Positions 20,361 through 33,837 of a DNA stretch of 64,000 nt are shown here, piece after piece. The notes beneath the pieces were generated by a model. That model did not search any database, was not told where the DNA came from, and saw nothing but the letters and a program-made list of their open reading frames with translations. The translations under genes were made by a program, and so were the position numbers. The number at the start of each line of letters is the position of its first letter. Positions within the stretch are counted from its first letter, which is position 1. The stretch comes from Bombardia bombarda (lineage: Eukaryota; Ascomycota; Sordariomycetes; Sordariales; Lasiosphaeriaceae): the NCBI GenBank assembly GCA_030512295.1, contig JAULSR010000004.1, positions 186,001 to 250,000 of the forward strand, read 5' to 3'.

Positions 20361-23300
20361 ATGGTCAAACGTAAGCGCGACCCCCTCGAGGGCTTCGATC
20401 CTAATGCGTCGGACCCTGAGGACGAAAACTTTGATCCATCCGAGGACCAACCTAGGCGATCTGCTAAGAAGTCGCGGTCGTCGAAGCCGAAAAGTGTTGG
20501 AGGCGGATCACGGAGACGAGCTAATAAATATCGGGGATCAGACATTGAGGACGACGACGAGCTGTCTGACAGTGAAGCTCAAGACTCCTTTGAGGAGAAG
20601 GACGAGGACGAGGAGGATGAAGAGGATGAAGATCTGCCGCTAAATGCGACCGGTCGCCGAATGAGACAGGCTGCCGCCAAGCACCAGTCCTACAAGGAGA
20701 GCACTGACGACGACTCCGAGAGCATACTTGGAGACTCAGATGGTGGAGAAAAAACCCAAACGACTTCCAAGAAGAAGGAATCTTCCAAGCCAACACGCAT
20801 TGTCGTTCTGAAAGCGAATCTGAAATCGAGCCGATCAAAACGTACAAAGGAAGAGGCCGCCGTAATCGCGCCCGTAACCCGTCGCGCAACGAGAGCGCGA
20901 ACCGAGGAAACAGAAGAGCCCTTACTCGAACTTAGCAATTCGGGAAGGCACGCTCGCCCTCTTCAGGCCTCGAGGAGTAAAAGTCCAGAGACCACGGGTC
21001 GCGCAACCAGAGCCAGCCGTGCCGCTAAGAGCGTCAAGAAGCCGCCTGCAACTATCCTGGAAGCTACCCAAGAATCTGAGCCCAAGGCCGAGCCTGACGA
21101 GGAAATGGACGAACTCGCTGCTAGTGAAAATGAGCACCAGCCTCAGTTGCTAGAAGTTGGCGATGAGGAGAACGAAGCTCAGGCTGGGGCTGAGGCTGCT
21201 GTGAACGAAGAAGAAGCCGTCGAGGAATCGACCCACGAGAATGTGGAAGAAGCAGCCGCCCAAGATGTGGATCCATTCGCTGAAGATGCTCAAGACGACG
21301 GCGATGACGATGAGGACGACGATGTCGCCCCACTCACCCGGAGATCACGCGCCGGAAGAACGGCTGCGCCCGCGCCTGCACTAGATATTGTTGAAGACGC
21401 CGATGTAGAATCCGAGAACACCGGAGAGAGGCGCCACCTCACCCGAAAATCGCGCCTCCGCAGCAAAAAGTCTCTGGCGGAACCCAGCAGTGATTTTGAG
21501 CCCGGAGAGGAATCCGGCGAGGGTGAGGTCTCGGCCTCTGAGTTAAACAAGAAAAAACGTGGAGTCAAAGCGAACGCCGGCGACGAGTCTTCTAGTCCAA
21601 CGCCCGCCCGCGGTCGTGGCGCTCGAACCCGAGATGTCTCCAAAAAGACTCGCCGCACGCGGCAGCAGGATTCTGGCGATGAAGAAGTCGAGCTTGACAA
21701 AGACGAAATGGCCGAAGAGCTGGAAGAGCTTAGAGAGAGTTCCCGCTCTCGGCCTCGACGCCGTCGACGATCGCCCTCTATCCAGTACGAAGAACGTATA
21801 ACCAAGAAAAGGCGCACGAAACCAGTGGACTACAGCATTCCGGCGCTCGATGCCGTCGCCCTTGAGGTTGACGAGGATGATGCCGAGCCCTCGGCAACCC
21901 CTGCAAAAGGTCGGAGAGGTGGCAGGAATGGCGGCAACCAATCGTGGGAACGTACTCTCAACACCACCTTTGGCCCGTTCGGCGGCGGGGGTGGGGCTGG
22001 ATCGCTTCTTGGAGGCCCGTGGGGCACCGGTGCTACCGGTGGTGTCGACTCGGACAGCAGCGACGACGAGATGGGCCATCGATCCGGGATCGGAGGCACT
22101 GTCGGCATGACACCCACCTCTGCTGCACCGCCTGCTGGCCTCTTTGGCATCGCCGCCCAAAGTCACAATGCCGACGGCGTTGGGGGTCTTGGCGGTGCTA
22201 CGCCGAACGTTGGAAAGGTCAAGAATCAGAAGGCCTTGGCTGACGCGGACCCCCTTGGAGTTGACCTGAATGTCGATTTCAGCCAGGTCGGAGGCTTACA
22301 AGGTCACATTGACCAGCTCAAGGAGATGGTGCAGCTTCCTCTTCTCTACCCCGAACTTTTCCTAAAGTTCCACGTCACACCACCCCGCGGAGTCCTGTTT
22401 CATGGGCCGCCTGGTACGGGTAAAACCCTTTTGGCCAGGGCTCTTGCCAACTCGGTTGGAACTGGAGGCCGCAAAATTAGCTTCTATATGCGCAAAGGAG
22501 CCGATGCCCTTTCTAAATGGGTTGGCGAGGCCGAGAAGCAGCTCCGGTTGCTGTTTGAGGAGGCGCGGAGGACACAGCCCAGCATTATCTTCTTCGACGA
22601 AATTGACGGTCTCGCACCTGTCCGTTCTAGCAAGCAAGAACAGATCCATGCCAGTATTGTCTCGACGCTGCTGGCTCTGATGGATGGCATGGACGGCCGT
22701 GGCCAAGTCATTGTTATCGGAGCAACAAATCGTCCGGACAACATCGATCCTGCTCTTCGTCGACCAGGGCGGTTTGACAGAGAGTTCTACTTTCCCCTGC
22801 CTGATGTGGAAGGGCGAAGGTTGATCATCGATATTCACACCAAAGATTGGGGAATCTCAGATGAGTTCAAGAATTCTCTCGCTGAGAACACCAAAGGCTA
22901 CGGTGGTGCCGATCTCAGGGCGCTTTGCACCGAGGCTGCTCTCAATGCTATCCAGCGAACCTATCCGCAAATATACGCATCCAAGGAGAAGCTTATAGTA
23001 GACCCTGACAAGATCTCTATCCATGCTACGGATTTCATGATCTCTGTCAAGAAGATGATTCCTTCTTCGGAACGATCAGCCTCGTCTGGAGCCACACCAC
23101 TCCCGAAATATGTCGAGCCACTGCTGAGAAACCAATACCAAGCTATGCTTAGGGTATTGGATAGCATCTTGCCCCGGCCCAAAAAGACTACAGCGCTTCA
23201 AGAAGCAATGTACGAGCAATATCAGGATGCCGACCATGGATTCGGCAGAGAAGCTATGCATCAGGAATTCGAGCGCTCACGCATCTTCCGTCCTCGTTTG

Positions 23301-25734
23301 CTCATTTGCGGTGTGCCCGGAATGGGCCAAAACTACTTGTCGGCTGCTGTACTGCATTATCTGGAAGGCGTGCATGTCCAGAAGTTTGACCTGGCGACAT
23401 TGCTTGGAGACGGAAGGGTAAGACTCTTGTTCAAGCTCACTGTGAACTTTTTGCTGATTGTTTTTTTAGCCTCTGGAGCAAGTGATTGTCAGTCTGTTCA
23501 CCGAAGTGAGACGGCATAAGCCCAGCATCATCTACCTCCCCAATGTTGATGCTTGGTGGGCCAGTATTAGCGATACTGCAATTACGACTTTTACTACAAT
23601 GCTTAGAAACATCCCAGCTGCCGATCCAGTTCTGCTGCTGGGTACAACAGAGACTTTACCTGGCTCTGTGGCGCCAGAGATTCTCAGAGAACTGTTTGGC
23701 TTCTCCAAGAAGAACCGGGCTGTGATTCAGCGCCCTGATCGCGTAAGTAAAGACCTTGAATTCAACGACGTCAGCACATAGCTAACGTGCATCTAGGAAC
23801 TGCGACTCGAATTCTTCAAGAACATTATCACCCATCTAAGCAAATCCCCACCCGAATTCCCTGATCCTGCAGACCGCAAAAAGCGAGTGCTTGAGGAACT
23901 GCCTATCGCCCCGCCACCGCCTCCAAGGACTCTCACAAAGGAAGAAATCAAGGCTCAGCGCAAGGCTGACCTTCATCACCTCAATCTGCTGAAGATGCGC
24001 CTGCAACCAATTATGGATCAGATCAACCGCAAGTACCGGAAGTTCAGGCAACCCGTAATTCCGCTCTCGTCAGTATCCTACTTGTTCAGCGAGTCAGACC
24101 CGAACTTTGTGCGGCCTGATATCGCAGAGGGTGAGCAGCGACCTTACGAGATAGCTCGGGATAAAGAAGGTACCGAAGGAATTCGGGAAGTACCTACAGG
24201 CAAATTCTTTTATAACCTGGAGACCACCACGATCGAGGAGCGCCTGGCAAACGGCTATTATGCCAGGCCGATTGACTTTTACAAGGATATCAACAGGCTC
24301 TTTCTCGATGCCAAGAATATTGGAGACCGCGACCGAATTCTAAAGGCGAATGAGCTTCGCACTAATGTCGAGGTAGATGTGTATGACATCGGACAAGCCC
24401 TCGGCGCACAAAATATCCGGTTTGAGGAGATCTACCAGAGACAGCTACAAAGGTATAAGGACGCAGAGGAACGGGCTCGAAAGAAAAAGGCTTTCCAGCC
24501 TGTGGTAGACCTGATTCAGTCTGATGTCGTCGGAGACGGCGATAGTGACTCCCAGGGCCCTGTTGGAATCGGGCTTCCATTGCCTAGAGAGGGACGCACG
24601 ACAGCGGCTAGGTTCCAGGTCATTACGAGTCCTCAGTCTAATGGGCAGGTGGGCTCATCCGACTCTCATCGGCTGACAAATGGTGCGTCGGTGCCCTCCC
24701 GAGCAGACGGCGAGGATTCGCACATGGGAGGAGTCGATGACGAAACCCAGCCCATGTCTGGGTCCCGTCAGTCGGATATGCCCCCACCAGTCCGATGGCC
24801 TGGGGCAGCACGAACTCTCGGTGACAGGGCCACGCCTGGGACGCAGATATCCCAACGTTCGGCGCTTACCTCGGTGCCTCCGGGTATGTCTCCATCGGCC
24901 ATCCAGAACGATGCCTCGACCACCAAGACGTCGAACTTGTCGACAAACCGTGATTCTCTTGGTTGGAGCACCCAGAATACCAACGGCATGCACAGCAATG
25001 CGGATGAGACATCTCAGCTTATCGACACCCAACCTCAGAGTGGCGGCTCGGGCGAAGCCTTCAGCTTGACCACTTCTGGTTCCAGCGAAAGAGACTGGGC
25101 ACATTCACAGGCGGCAGGATTGGCGCAAGGGATTATCGCGCCCCGCATGGGCCATTTTGCTACGGGCAGATTGGGTGAAGAAGGAAGCCCAAGCTCGTCG
25201 CAGCGCAAGGGTGCCAATGTCACGAATATTGAGAGCTTGCTCAACGATGACACGACCATCACGTCTACCACGTCGGGTGGTAACAACAGCACGACGTCGA
25301 TTCGCCACTCAGGCTCAACCGGTGGCTCTTCTCAGCAGCCCGTGATCCACGAGGGCCGCCTCAACGAGTTCTTGCAGAACCTGGCAGATAGGACTGCAGG
25401 TTGCAGCATTGAGCAGTTGGAGCAAATCCACCGCGAGCTGATGGACAATATCTGGAAGACGCGCCACGAGTGGAACCGCATGGCGGTGCTCGGGACCTTG
25501 TCGTCTGTGTTTAACGATACGATTACGGATATCAGGATTGTGCAGGGCATGGTGGATTCTGGCAGCAGCACCGGCGGTAGCAACCATGGCTCGCCGTCCG
25601 GGATGGACCAGCGCGTGCCGCCGTCGCAACATCAGCGGAAGCAGCTTATGGGCGATGGGGGGGAAGATATCACGGGTGTGACTGCCGATTCGGCTATTAC
25701 GCCTGAGCCGGAGTCGTTTGTTTATTTGAGGTGA
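20361..25734 (+). CDS. YTA7: Bromodomain AAA-ATPase Yta7/Abo1 (ATAD2 family, TAT-binding homolog 7)
   Basis: Three exons, 20361-23417, 23470-23742 and 23797-25734, give 1755 residues; introns are 52 and 54 nt. Residues 1-600 are a long acidic and basic disordered region. The first AAA domain begins at GGLQGHIDQLKEMVQLPLLYPE. It has Walker A GPPGTGKT (682-689), Walker B IIFFDEIDG (about 742) and the GATNRPDNIDPALRRPGRFD sensor/Arg-finger region. The second AAA module (about 980) has a degenerate P-loop, GVPGMGQN, as expected for inactive AAA2. The bromodomain-like block (about 1170-1300) contains EERLANGYYARPIDFYKDI and NIGDRDRILKANEL. The C-terminal ~400 residues are Ser/Thr/Gly-rich, then a short helical domain (EFLQNLADRTAGCSIEQLEQ). 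Yta7-type proteins bind histone H3 and control nucleosome density. The protein is longer than yeast Yta7 (1379). Confidence 0.93.
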
Positions 25735-26475
25735 CATGGGTAAAAGGAGGGGAGAGTAAATACCTAGACAGACGATATATGTGTGATTTTGTTGGACGAT
25801 TGTTTTTTTTTATCTTTTTTGGACGGGCAAGTTGTCTAAGATCCTTTTGCCCGGCTGTTCTTTGGGGCTGGCAATAGAGTGAGGAGAAGAGCCTTGGGAT
25901 GATAGTTTGAGCAGGGGGCAATGGTGGATTAAAAGATGGATTGATTGATTGGTGGGGAGGTTGGTTGATTATTTTCTTGTTTGGTTGACTTACCCCTAGC
26001 GCGGCATGGTATAACCGACTGAGCGATTCTTTAGGGTGTGGTCGTGTGTTTGTGTATTAACTTTATGTAAAAGAAAGGGTATAGCGGCGTTGAATCTGTT
26101 CTCCTCCTCACCGCGACCATGACCTTTTTCTTTTTGGCCCCCCCGATCTTCTAGCTCTGGCTTAGATATCTTTGTTCTTTCTACCTTGTCGAAATTTTAG
26201 CTCTTTTTGGAATTCTATGAACCTATTTATCTGTCCTCTTCGTTTTGACTGTCTCTGTTGGACATGTCTGAGGGTATTCCCGACCTCGCGACGAGCGGAT
26301 CGGGCGGAGGACGGGTTTGAGTTTGTTAACGTCAGTGAGGTAGGTATGCACGGCGGTGAAGGAGATAGAAAGAATGAAACATGTGGTAGATTGACTACGA
26401 TGAACTTCTCAGTAGCTGTTATTGACTCTCTGCTGGCCTACCTACCTATCTAGTCAAACGTGGTGACAATGGAAG
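25735..26475. other. Convergent spacer between YTA7 and LIG4
   Basis: About 740 bp between two gene 3' ends. T-rich runs downstream of the YTA7 stop are compatible with 3'-end formation. No coding signal is seen. Confidence 0.5.
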
Positions 26476-29400
26476 CTAAGTTGGCACATACACCTCCTCA
26501 TCCACCAGCGTGCCCTCCCTCCAGGAATCCTCCACCCACTGTTGCGTGACAATTCTCGGCACAGCCTTCCGCGAGCTGACCTGATATCTTACATTGGCCG
26601 CCACTTCTCGTTTCGAGACAGAACTGCCACTACCATCCCCAGCCATCACCACGATATGCGTGATATCCTCATCGTCAATATCATCAGCAACACTCCCATT
26701 CCCAAAGCGGACATAATTTCCCATATTTATCTTTCCAACCTCCGAGACACCCTCGCCAAGCACAAAGCAGATGCGACAGCGCCTAAACATAAAACTCCAC
26801 AGATCATCAAACCCATTGCCACGCTCCTCGAGCTGGTCTAGGAAGCGCTCGGCATCGAACCTGGACTCAGGCATCTCCATCTGCTCCAGAATACTCGCCA
26901 GCTCCTCCACGTCAACGTCCCTCGCATAGCTATCGCCAAACCGGTCCGTATTCTTGTCCGCCACGTCCATCATGCCGGGCGTTGCATGGTATAAATGCCC
27001 CTCCTCAAAGGGCAGCAAGTACCCTTCGCCCTTATGCTGCGCAAGGCTGTCAAACACCCACTTGGGCCTCACAATGTCCACACCACCGAACCTCTTCAGA
27101 CTCGCCACCTTGACCACGTTCTTGTCCGCGATCATAATCATACCCGACTCTCCCCCCCTGTCCTCCTTCTGGTGTATACGCCCGCCGTTCTCCTTGATCA
27201 GCTTCTCCAGCGCCGGCTTGCCCATCTTGACGGGCTTGGTCGCCTCCGACAAGACACAAAAGTCCAGTCCGGCAAAGATGTTACTCCTCGGCCTGCGTAT
27301 ATCCAGATCGGCCGGCGCCGCGCTCGCATCCGCGCCGGCGATGACGAGCTCGCGCCTCGGCCGCTTGGCGGGCTTGCGCTTGCGGCTCTCCATCTCCATG
27401 GCCTTGCGCTGCTGCTGCTCCTGGTTGACCTTGCCGCGCAGCGCCTCGAACTCGTCCATGTCGAGCCCGGCGTCCCAGGCCTTGTCGAGCCGCAGCTTGC
27501 GGAAGCGCGGGAACCGCAGCGTCCAGCCCAGGGCGAACTGGTCCGAGGGGCCAAAGGACGCGGCCTTGACCGACACGACGACCGACTCGCTCGGGCGGAT
27601 CCAGACGTCGGGGCGCTCGTACTGCAGGCGCTCGCCGCCGCCGAGCTCGATGTACTCGGACGGCGGGCTGCCCGCGTCCCAGTCGTGCCACCGGCCCTCG
27701 GTGTGGTGCTTGATCTCGGCGTAGTCCTCGGCCTTGAAGCCGCCGCCGACCTTGCAGAAGCTGAGGCACTTCTCCCTGCTGGCGCCGGCGGCGCGGACAA
27801 GGTTCTCGCCGACGCGCAGGCCGCACAGGAAGCTCGACAGGGTGCCGCCGCGGCGGCCGGAGCCGTAGTAGCCGCCGACGACGACCAGGTCGAGCGACTC
27901 GCCAAACTCGGACATGTACTCGGGCTTGACCTTGATCCAGTCGTTGTTGCGGCTGTTGAGCTGGTAGCGCGAGCGCGGGTTCTTGAGCACCAGGCCCTCG
28001 GACGCCTCGGCCACCACCTTGCGCAGCAGCGGCTCGATGGCGCCGGCCGATGTGGCCTTCTCGTACGGGTGGATCTCGAGCCGGCGGTGCGTGCCGACGA
28101 CGGCCCGCTCGAGCGCCTTGTGCCGGTCCGCCAGCGTGTACTCGGCCAGCGGCTTGTCGTTGAGCAGGAGGATGTCGAAGACGCGGTACAGCGGGCGGGG
28201 GCCGTTCTGCTGGAACGGGTTCTTTTGCTGCTCGAGCGCTGCCGTCTTGAGCGTGCCGAAGGGCACCATCTTGTCCACGTCCGGGTCCCAGGTGATCATC
28301 TCGCCGTCCAGGATCAGGTTCCTCACGCCGTCGTCAAACGCCTTGCCGAGATGGCGCGTCAGCGCGGAGTTGTCATCGTGCAGACCGCACCCGTAAAGAT
28401 ACGTGTAATCCTTCGCCTTGCGCGACCAAAACGCAAACCTAAACCCCCCTTCAACCCCCTCGTCCTCCTGCATGTGCATCTGCATCCGCTCCCCGTCCAG
28501 CTTCTCCTCGATCCAAAACTCGGGCTCCTCCTCGGTCGCGCCCAGGTTCGCCACCAGCTTGGAAAACGTCGTGGTCGTCTGGAACTGCGCTAGCTGCGGC
28601 TGGAAGCACGACATGAGCGTCACGCCCGTCTCCTGCTGCTCGAGCCTGACCCCCGGGTCATACAGCTCCCAGCAGACCCGCCGCAGGCTCGACGACACGC
28701 TGAACAGCGCCTCCGCGTCGGGATGCCACAGCCCCAGAAACGTCCGCTCCGTCGCGCCCACCCGCATGTCCTTGAGCACAATCCGTATCAACCACATCAT
28801 CTCCTCCGCATTCATCCCCCTGTAGAATTCCTCAAAAATCGGCAGCTGCTCCCCCTCCCCCGCCGCCGCCGCCAGCCGGTCCAGCAGCACATTGACATCC
28901 CCCACCGACAGCTCGCCCGGCCTGCTGCGCATCGCCCGCTTGCTGATCACATCAAAACACCGTCCGGCAAAGTCGCCCGCCGACGCAGCCGCACGCCCAC
29001 CACTGCCACCGCCAAAACCCCCTCCCCCACGTCCCCCACCTCCTCCACCACCCTGCCCAGGCAGCTTCCAGTGCATCAGACTATACCCATCCTCCGAGTT
29101 GCGGTCAATCTTCATAACCTTGACGAGCAGCCGGCCGATGGTGTTCTCCTTGAGGCCATAGACGCCCCGGTCGCGGTCCTTGTCGGGCAGGATCAGCCGC
29201 ATGGCCGGGTAGAAGTCGTTGCCCACGTCGGCGCGCCAGCGCGCCATGAAGCGCTCGACAATGTGTCGGCGCTGCTCGTGGTATGAGACCTTGGAGCCGA
29301 AGCCTGCGCCGCCGCCACGGCGGGGTTTAGCAACCGCGCGGGCGGGCGGGCCTGTGGATGATGGCTTGCATTCGATCAGGGGGTTGAAGAGGGACTTGTG

Positions 29401-29617
29401 GAGCTCTGAGAAGGGGAGGGTGCGGGAGTGGTTGTGGGGCCTGTTTGGGAAGCTACTTGTTGGTTAGTCAAGTGTGTCTTGTCTGCATGTTAGGCAGGTA
29501 CCAGCTAACTCACTGTTCCTCCAGCTCCTCGAGACTGAGAGCGCCAGATCCGTATTGTTTCTCATCTTCCTCCACCGCGGCCTCGTCTGGCGACCGGGGT
29601 CGTTTGGTCTTGCTCAT
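26476..29617 (-). CDS. LIG4: DNA ligase IV (ATP-dependent, non-homologous end joining)
   Basis: Two exons, 29514-29617 and 26476-29452, give 1026 residues. The 61-nt intron has donor GTGAGT and acceptor GTAG. The N-terminal DNA-binding region includes FPNRPHNHSRTLPFSEL and MARWRADVGNDFYPAMRLILP. The nucleotidyl-transfer motif I is EEKLDGERMQ with catalytic Lys at about 352. Motif III is LDGEMITWD, motif IV EGLVLKNPRSRYQ and motif V DWIKVKPEYM. Two BRCT domains close the protein (from SNIFAGLDFCVLSE, and from FRRCRICFVLGEG), with the intervening segment that binds the Xrcc4/Lif1 partner. A Gly-rich insertion of about 20 residues (about 168-188) interrupts the DNA-binding domain and is probably a flexible loop. 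Lig4 seals double-strand breaks in classical NHEJ in the nucleus. Confidence 0.95.
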
Positions 29618-30987
29618 TTTTTTTGTGGTGGTGGGTGAGTTTGACGCGTCAAGGGAGTGTTGGTTAGTGAACGAGGGAGCGCGTGGTCACGAGGGCAGTT
29701 ATTTAGGCTGCAGCCGAGAGCAACGTGATGGTGCCAATGACAACTTGGCCCAAGAAAATGTCAATTGTGAACTTAGGAGCCAGAAGCAAAAAAATGAGAA
29801 TGAGCGAGCAAGTGGCCTGGTAAATAAACGTCAATGATTCCAAAGCCCAATTGAGTTTGTTTGTCTGCCAGCGGGCAGCTGTTGCCTAGAGGGCCCCGAC
29901 CTATTTACGGATACAATGACGATATGTACTGTATGACCCCACCACATATTCAACCCTAACCAGACAAACTCATTCTTCCACCGTCAAGTTAGTTAACCAC
30001 CGCGCATCTCTCAAATAAACAATGTGAAATCTTCCTCACGTCCCAAGCTCCTCAAAGCCCAAGATCGCAATGAAAAAAAGATAGGCCGGTCAGACTTCCA
30101 TCGACACCCATCCCGCCCGAGCGCCCAAAGGCAAGACCTCGAAAAGACAGGATACAGATCATCGCCACTCTCTATACAGCCGCATCCCAAAGGCCACGGC
30201 CGCCATCTTTGCAGACAGATCGAGAGTAGATGGTTCTCACTGTGGGGTGCCGAGGATATTGTTCATCAACCCGGGTGGGATCTGTGGCTCCTTTAGGGAA
30301 CACAAAAGGGGACAACTACTATAGAAATGATTCTCCTGTTGGGTGGTAATTGTGGTTAGTAACTGATACTACCACGTTCCATTCCCCGGTTGAAGGGAGG
30401 GTGGAGCGGTGTGCTTGTTGGGGGGTGGCTTACTGAAGTATTGTCGACATGAAGAAAAAAGAAAAAGAAGAGGAATTAGCGGGTGGTGCTCCTTTGCTTT
30501 ATACGAATTGAGCTGGTCTGTGCGCGCCTGCAATTTTTGAGTGGTCCGTGCAAAAAATTCATCTAATCTCACATCTCCAGGGTTCATCGATGAACTGGAG
30601 CAGAAACGCATGGATAGCTTTGGTATTCAAGGTATCCCTCATTGATCGTGCGTGACAACCGCAGAGTACGTAACACCATTGCATTTGTCAAAGCGAATTC
30701 AGAACCAAAGAAATAATTTGAGTAGGATACACAGTAACAAGACAAGCAAACTCAACCATCGTATTTTCACCAAACAATTTTTCTTTTCGACTCTCCATCA
30801 ACCGCCCCACGCCTTCATGTAGCCAGAGCACTCATTCCTTCCATTACTTCCACTTGGGTATAAACCTATCCTTCATTATCACGAGGCAATTCAACGCCTC
30901 TCTTTCATCTTCATCAGCAACTTCCTGGACCCGTCGGACTTCAGCCTCCTCGCCCGTCTTGTTCGTAAAAAGGACCTGATCCTCTCC
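29618..30987. other. LIG4 promoter and HAM1-like 3' flank
   Basis: About 1.4 kb with no supported gene. Minus-strand and plus-strand frames shorter than 100 codons are present without domains. Confidence 0.5.
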
Positions 30988-33837
30988 CTAAGATGTGATC
31001 GCTCCCGAAGGCGCGACAATGGCAGGTGGGAGGACAGGCTTAGTTCCTACACCAGCGCCTCCGTTCAGCCCAGCGCCTCCGTTAACTCCCAGATGGCCAT
31101 TAGCGCCAGCATGGCCATTAGAACCCAGTGCGTGACCGTTAGTACCCACCGCGTGGCCATTAGTACCGTGGCTATGAGTATCATGCGGCTTGCGGGTTAC
31201 GTGCGGCGCGCCTGGGAGATCACGGCTCTTGGCAGCACTTCCAATCGAGAACACAGGGCTCTCCCACTTGTCGCCCTTGCGAGCCAGCTCCTTGTACTCG
31301 GTAGCCTTGGAGCTGATTCCTCCAGGGAGGTGGATGTTGGGGAAGATGCTGTCTTCCTTAGTGACAGCATAGTTGACCTTCTTGTCTGCCACCGCGTTCT
31401 CCGCCTTCTGCTTGCCCAGAAGAATTTGCTTCTGCGCCGCGGCCACGTAGCGGTTGTAGATGTTTGGCACATTCTCAGGATCCTCACGAGCTTCGTCGAG
31501 AGCCCGGTCAGCCTCAAGCTTGACCTGATACAGCATGCGATCCAGCTTATTAACCTGGTCGCGAATGGCCTTCTCAAGAGCCTTTTGCAGACCGGGGCGT
31601 AAGACCTTGAGCATGATGGGCTTGAAGAGGCCGAAGAGTAGCTTGTGATTCGACTTGACAAGTTTGAGCTGCAAGTGCTTAACATCCACGTCAACCTTGT
31701 CAATCTTGAAGAAGTTTTGCGAGTCCTTAGCATCCGCAGACGACATCTTCATCCTGAACGTGAAGCCTTCACCTGCCAAGAGGATATTGGCAATACCGGT
31801 ATCAGTGAGCGAGGGGAAGCCCTGCTTGCGCTTGATATGGTAGCTGACATCGCGCAAGTCCATCTGGATACCAGCGACCTTGACATCAATCGAGTGCTTG
31901 CTCTTGCTTGCAATCTTCTTCCGCCCAAAGCGCATATAGTTCTCGCTAGCAATCTCAAGCACATTGGGCATAAAGTTGTCACTCTCAAGGACAAGATTCT
32001 CAATGATGGCATCGAACTGAGGGTCTGAGTACTCGATGCGTGGCACTGGAATGTAGGCAACGTTCTCAAAGATGGCGGGAAGGATAACGTCAGTCATATC
32101 CTTGATGAGGTGCGGCTTGAATGTTGGCTTTCCGTTCTCATCATTGCCGAGATCGGTGAAGAGTTTGGCCAAGGAATTGGCGAAAGCCTTGTTCTGAGCA
32201 TCATGGTCAAACTGGTCGCCCAGGAACTTGATCTCATCCACGATACGATCGGTGTGGCCGCGATACTTGGTACGCAGAAGGTAATTGCCATGATCATAGA
32301 GCTTGTTCCACTCTGTGTTCGACGAATCGTCAAGAATATAGCCTTGCTCTTGCAGGCATCTCCGGACGTATTGGTTCATGGCCTTGAACCAATTTCTGAG
32401 CTCCGGGTCCCGATCAGCATCCTCGTAGATGGTGTTGATGGATGCCCACAAGTCGTCGGTGGATGTGCCATTCGCAAATCGTTCAATCAGTGTCTATACA
32501 GACGGTCAGTATATGGATTATCGGCAAGTTTGCAAGTCTGTCCTACCTTGAGGTCACCCTCGGCCTGGGCCAACCCAGATCGAGCATCCTTGACGGTTCC
32601 TGTACCGCCCTGCGCGAGGCGATTGGCGTGGCCGCCATACTCCTCGGCCAGATTCAGAAGAGTCTGGATTGCCTGTTGGTAGTCGGGGTGTTGCTGGCAT
32701 TCGATGACCATTTTCTACAGCAGCTGTTAGAGCAACTCCACATATGAAATGGGCATAATATGAAACATACCTTGAGACGCCAGATTGTCTGCTCACGGCG
32801 TTCCTGGGGCATCTTCTTAGAGAAATACTCCTTTGTACGAGCCCGATACTCGTCGGCCTTCTTGTTCGCCTTCTCCTTAGTCTCCGGATCAAGGTTCGCA
32901 TCCACCCTCTGCTGGACCGTGTTTGCAGCAGCGCTGATGCCCCCCTGAGCATCTAGGCCAGAAGCTGTGCCATTCTGACGATCATTTGCAGCAGTGGCTG
33001 CCAGGTCACGCGGGTTGGAGGACCCTGCCGGGTGAGCTGTCGATGTGCCCTCATTGAGAGCGCTTTTGGCGTCCTCCTTCGCGTTTCCTTTGTAGACCCC
33101 GTGGAGTTTGGTCTTCAGGTCTTCCTTGGAAATCTTGGGAGCTTCGTGCCAAACATTGTCATCCGCAGGCCGATCAATCTGAGCGAGATCTTCATGCGAT
33201 GGCCTAACGCGAGCGGCGGCATTAGTTGCGGCATCGCCAGCCATATCGCGGAAGAGCAGCGTGGCATCCTTGACTGGGAGGTGTCAGTTTAGATCAAAAA
33301 CCTTGGAAACAATCAGGCTTACGGAGCTTTCGAAATTGGCCATTGGTAATAATCAGGGTACCAAGGGTCCTCAGGCCCTCAAGAGCCTGGTTACCATGTT
33401 GCTGTGCAATGTCTTTGTTCACAGGCGCACCGGGAACGTGGACAGCTTTGGGGTCGAATTGCTGGGTCTGCCAGATGAAATCCTGTAGCAGGTTTCCATC
33501 GTTTTTAGACAGCAGCAAATGCTTTGCCTGTTTCACCACTTCTCTGACGTCGCCAACGAGTGCTTGGCCTTCTGCGGAGAGCTTCTTAGACGGGTGCGCG
33601 AGGGCCTTAGACTCGAGGAAACTGTTGAGAGCAACATCGATTTGGTCATTCTACACATTGACCAGTCAGCAAATGGCGGTTGTGGCTGGGAGAAAGTGAG
33701 TTTATGCGTACCGAAGGTGCCTTTCCAATCTTGAAGGCGCTGAGGATTCCGTAAAGTTGGAGTTTACGGTTCACGTCCGCCTCCTTTTGCTTGGTGTCGG
33801 TCGGTTTGTTGACCTTCGCGGATCCGTTGGTCGCCAT
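30988..33837 (-). CDS. HAM1-like fungal protein with BPI/LBP-like C-terminal lipid-binding fold
   Basis: Five exons, 33712-33837, 33323-33650, 32771-33273, 32547-32714 and 30988-32493, give 876 residues; introns of 49-61 nt are all GT-AG. The N-terminal part (about 40-560) is helical and charged and holds DVALNSFLESKAL, FIWQTQQFDPKAV, LFRDMAGDAATNAA and KMPQERREQTIWRLK. The C-terminal part from about NYMRFGRKKIASKSKHSIDV resembles the HAM1 C-terminal/BPI-like region (DVKVAGIQMDLRDVSYHIKRK, LRPGLQKALEKAIRDQVNK). The last ~45 residues are tandem Asn-Gly-His-Ala-type repeats. The family is widespread in fungi and its biochemical role is poorly defined; lipid binding is inferred from fold resemblance only. 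In basidiomycetes a HAM1 homolog has been linked to mating. Confidence 0.75.

Noticed and set aside
26995..28593. 532-codon antisense frame across LIG4
   Set aside because: Produced by strong codon bias of LIG4 on the opposite strand; no family resemblance.
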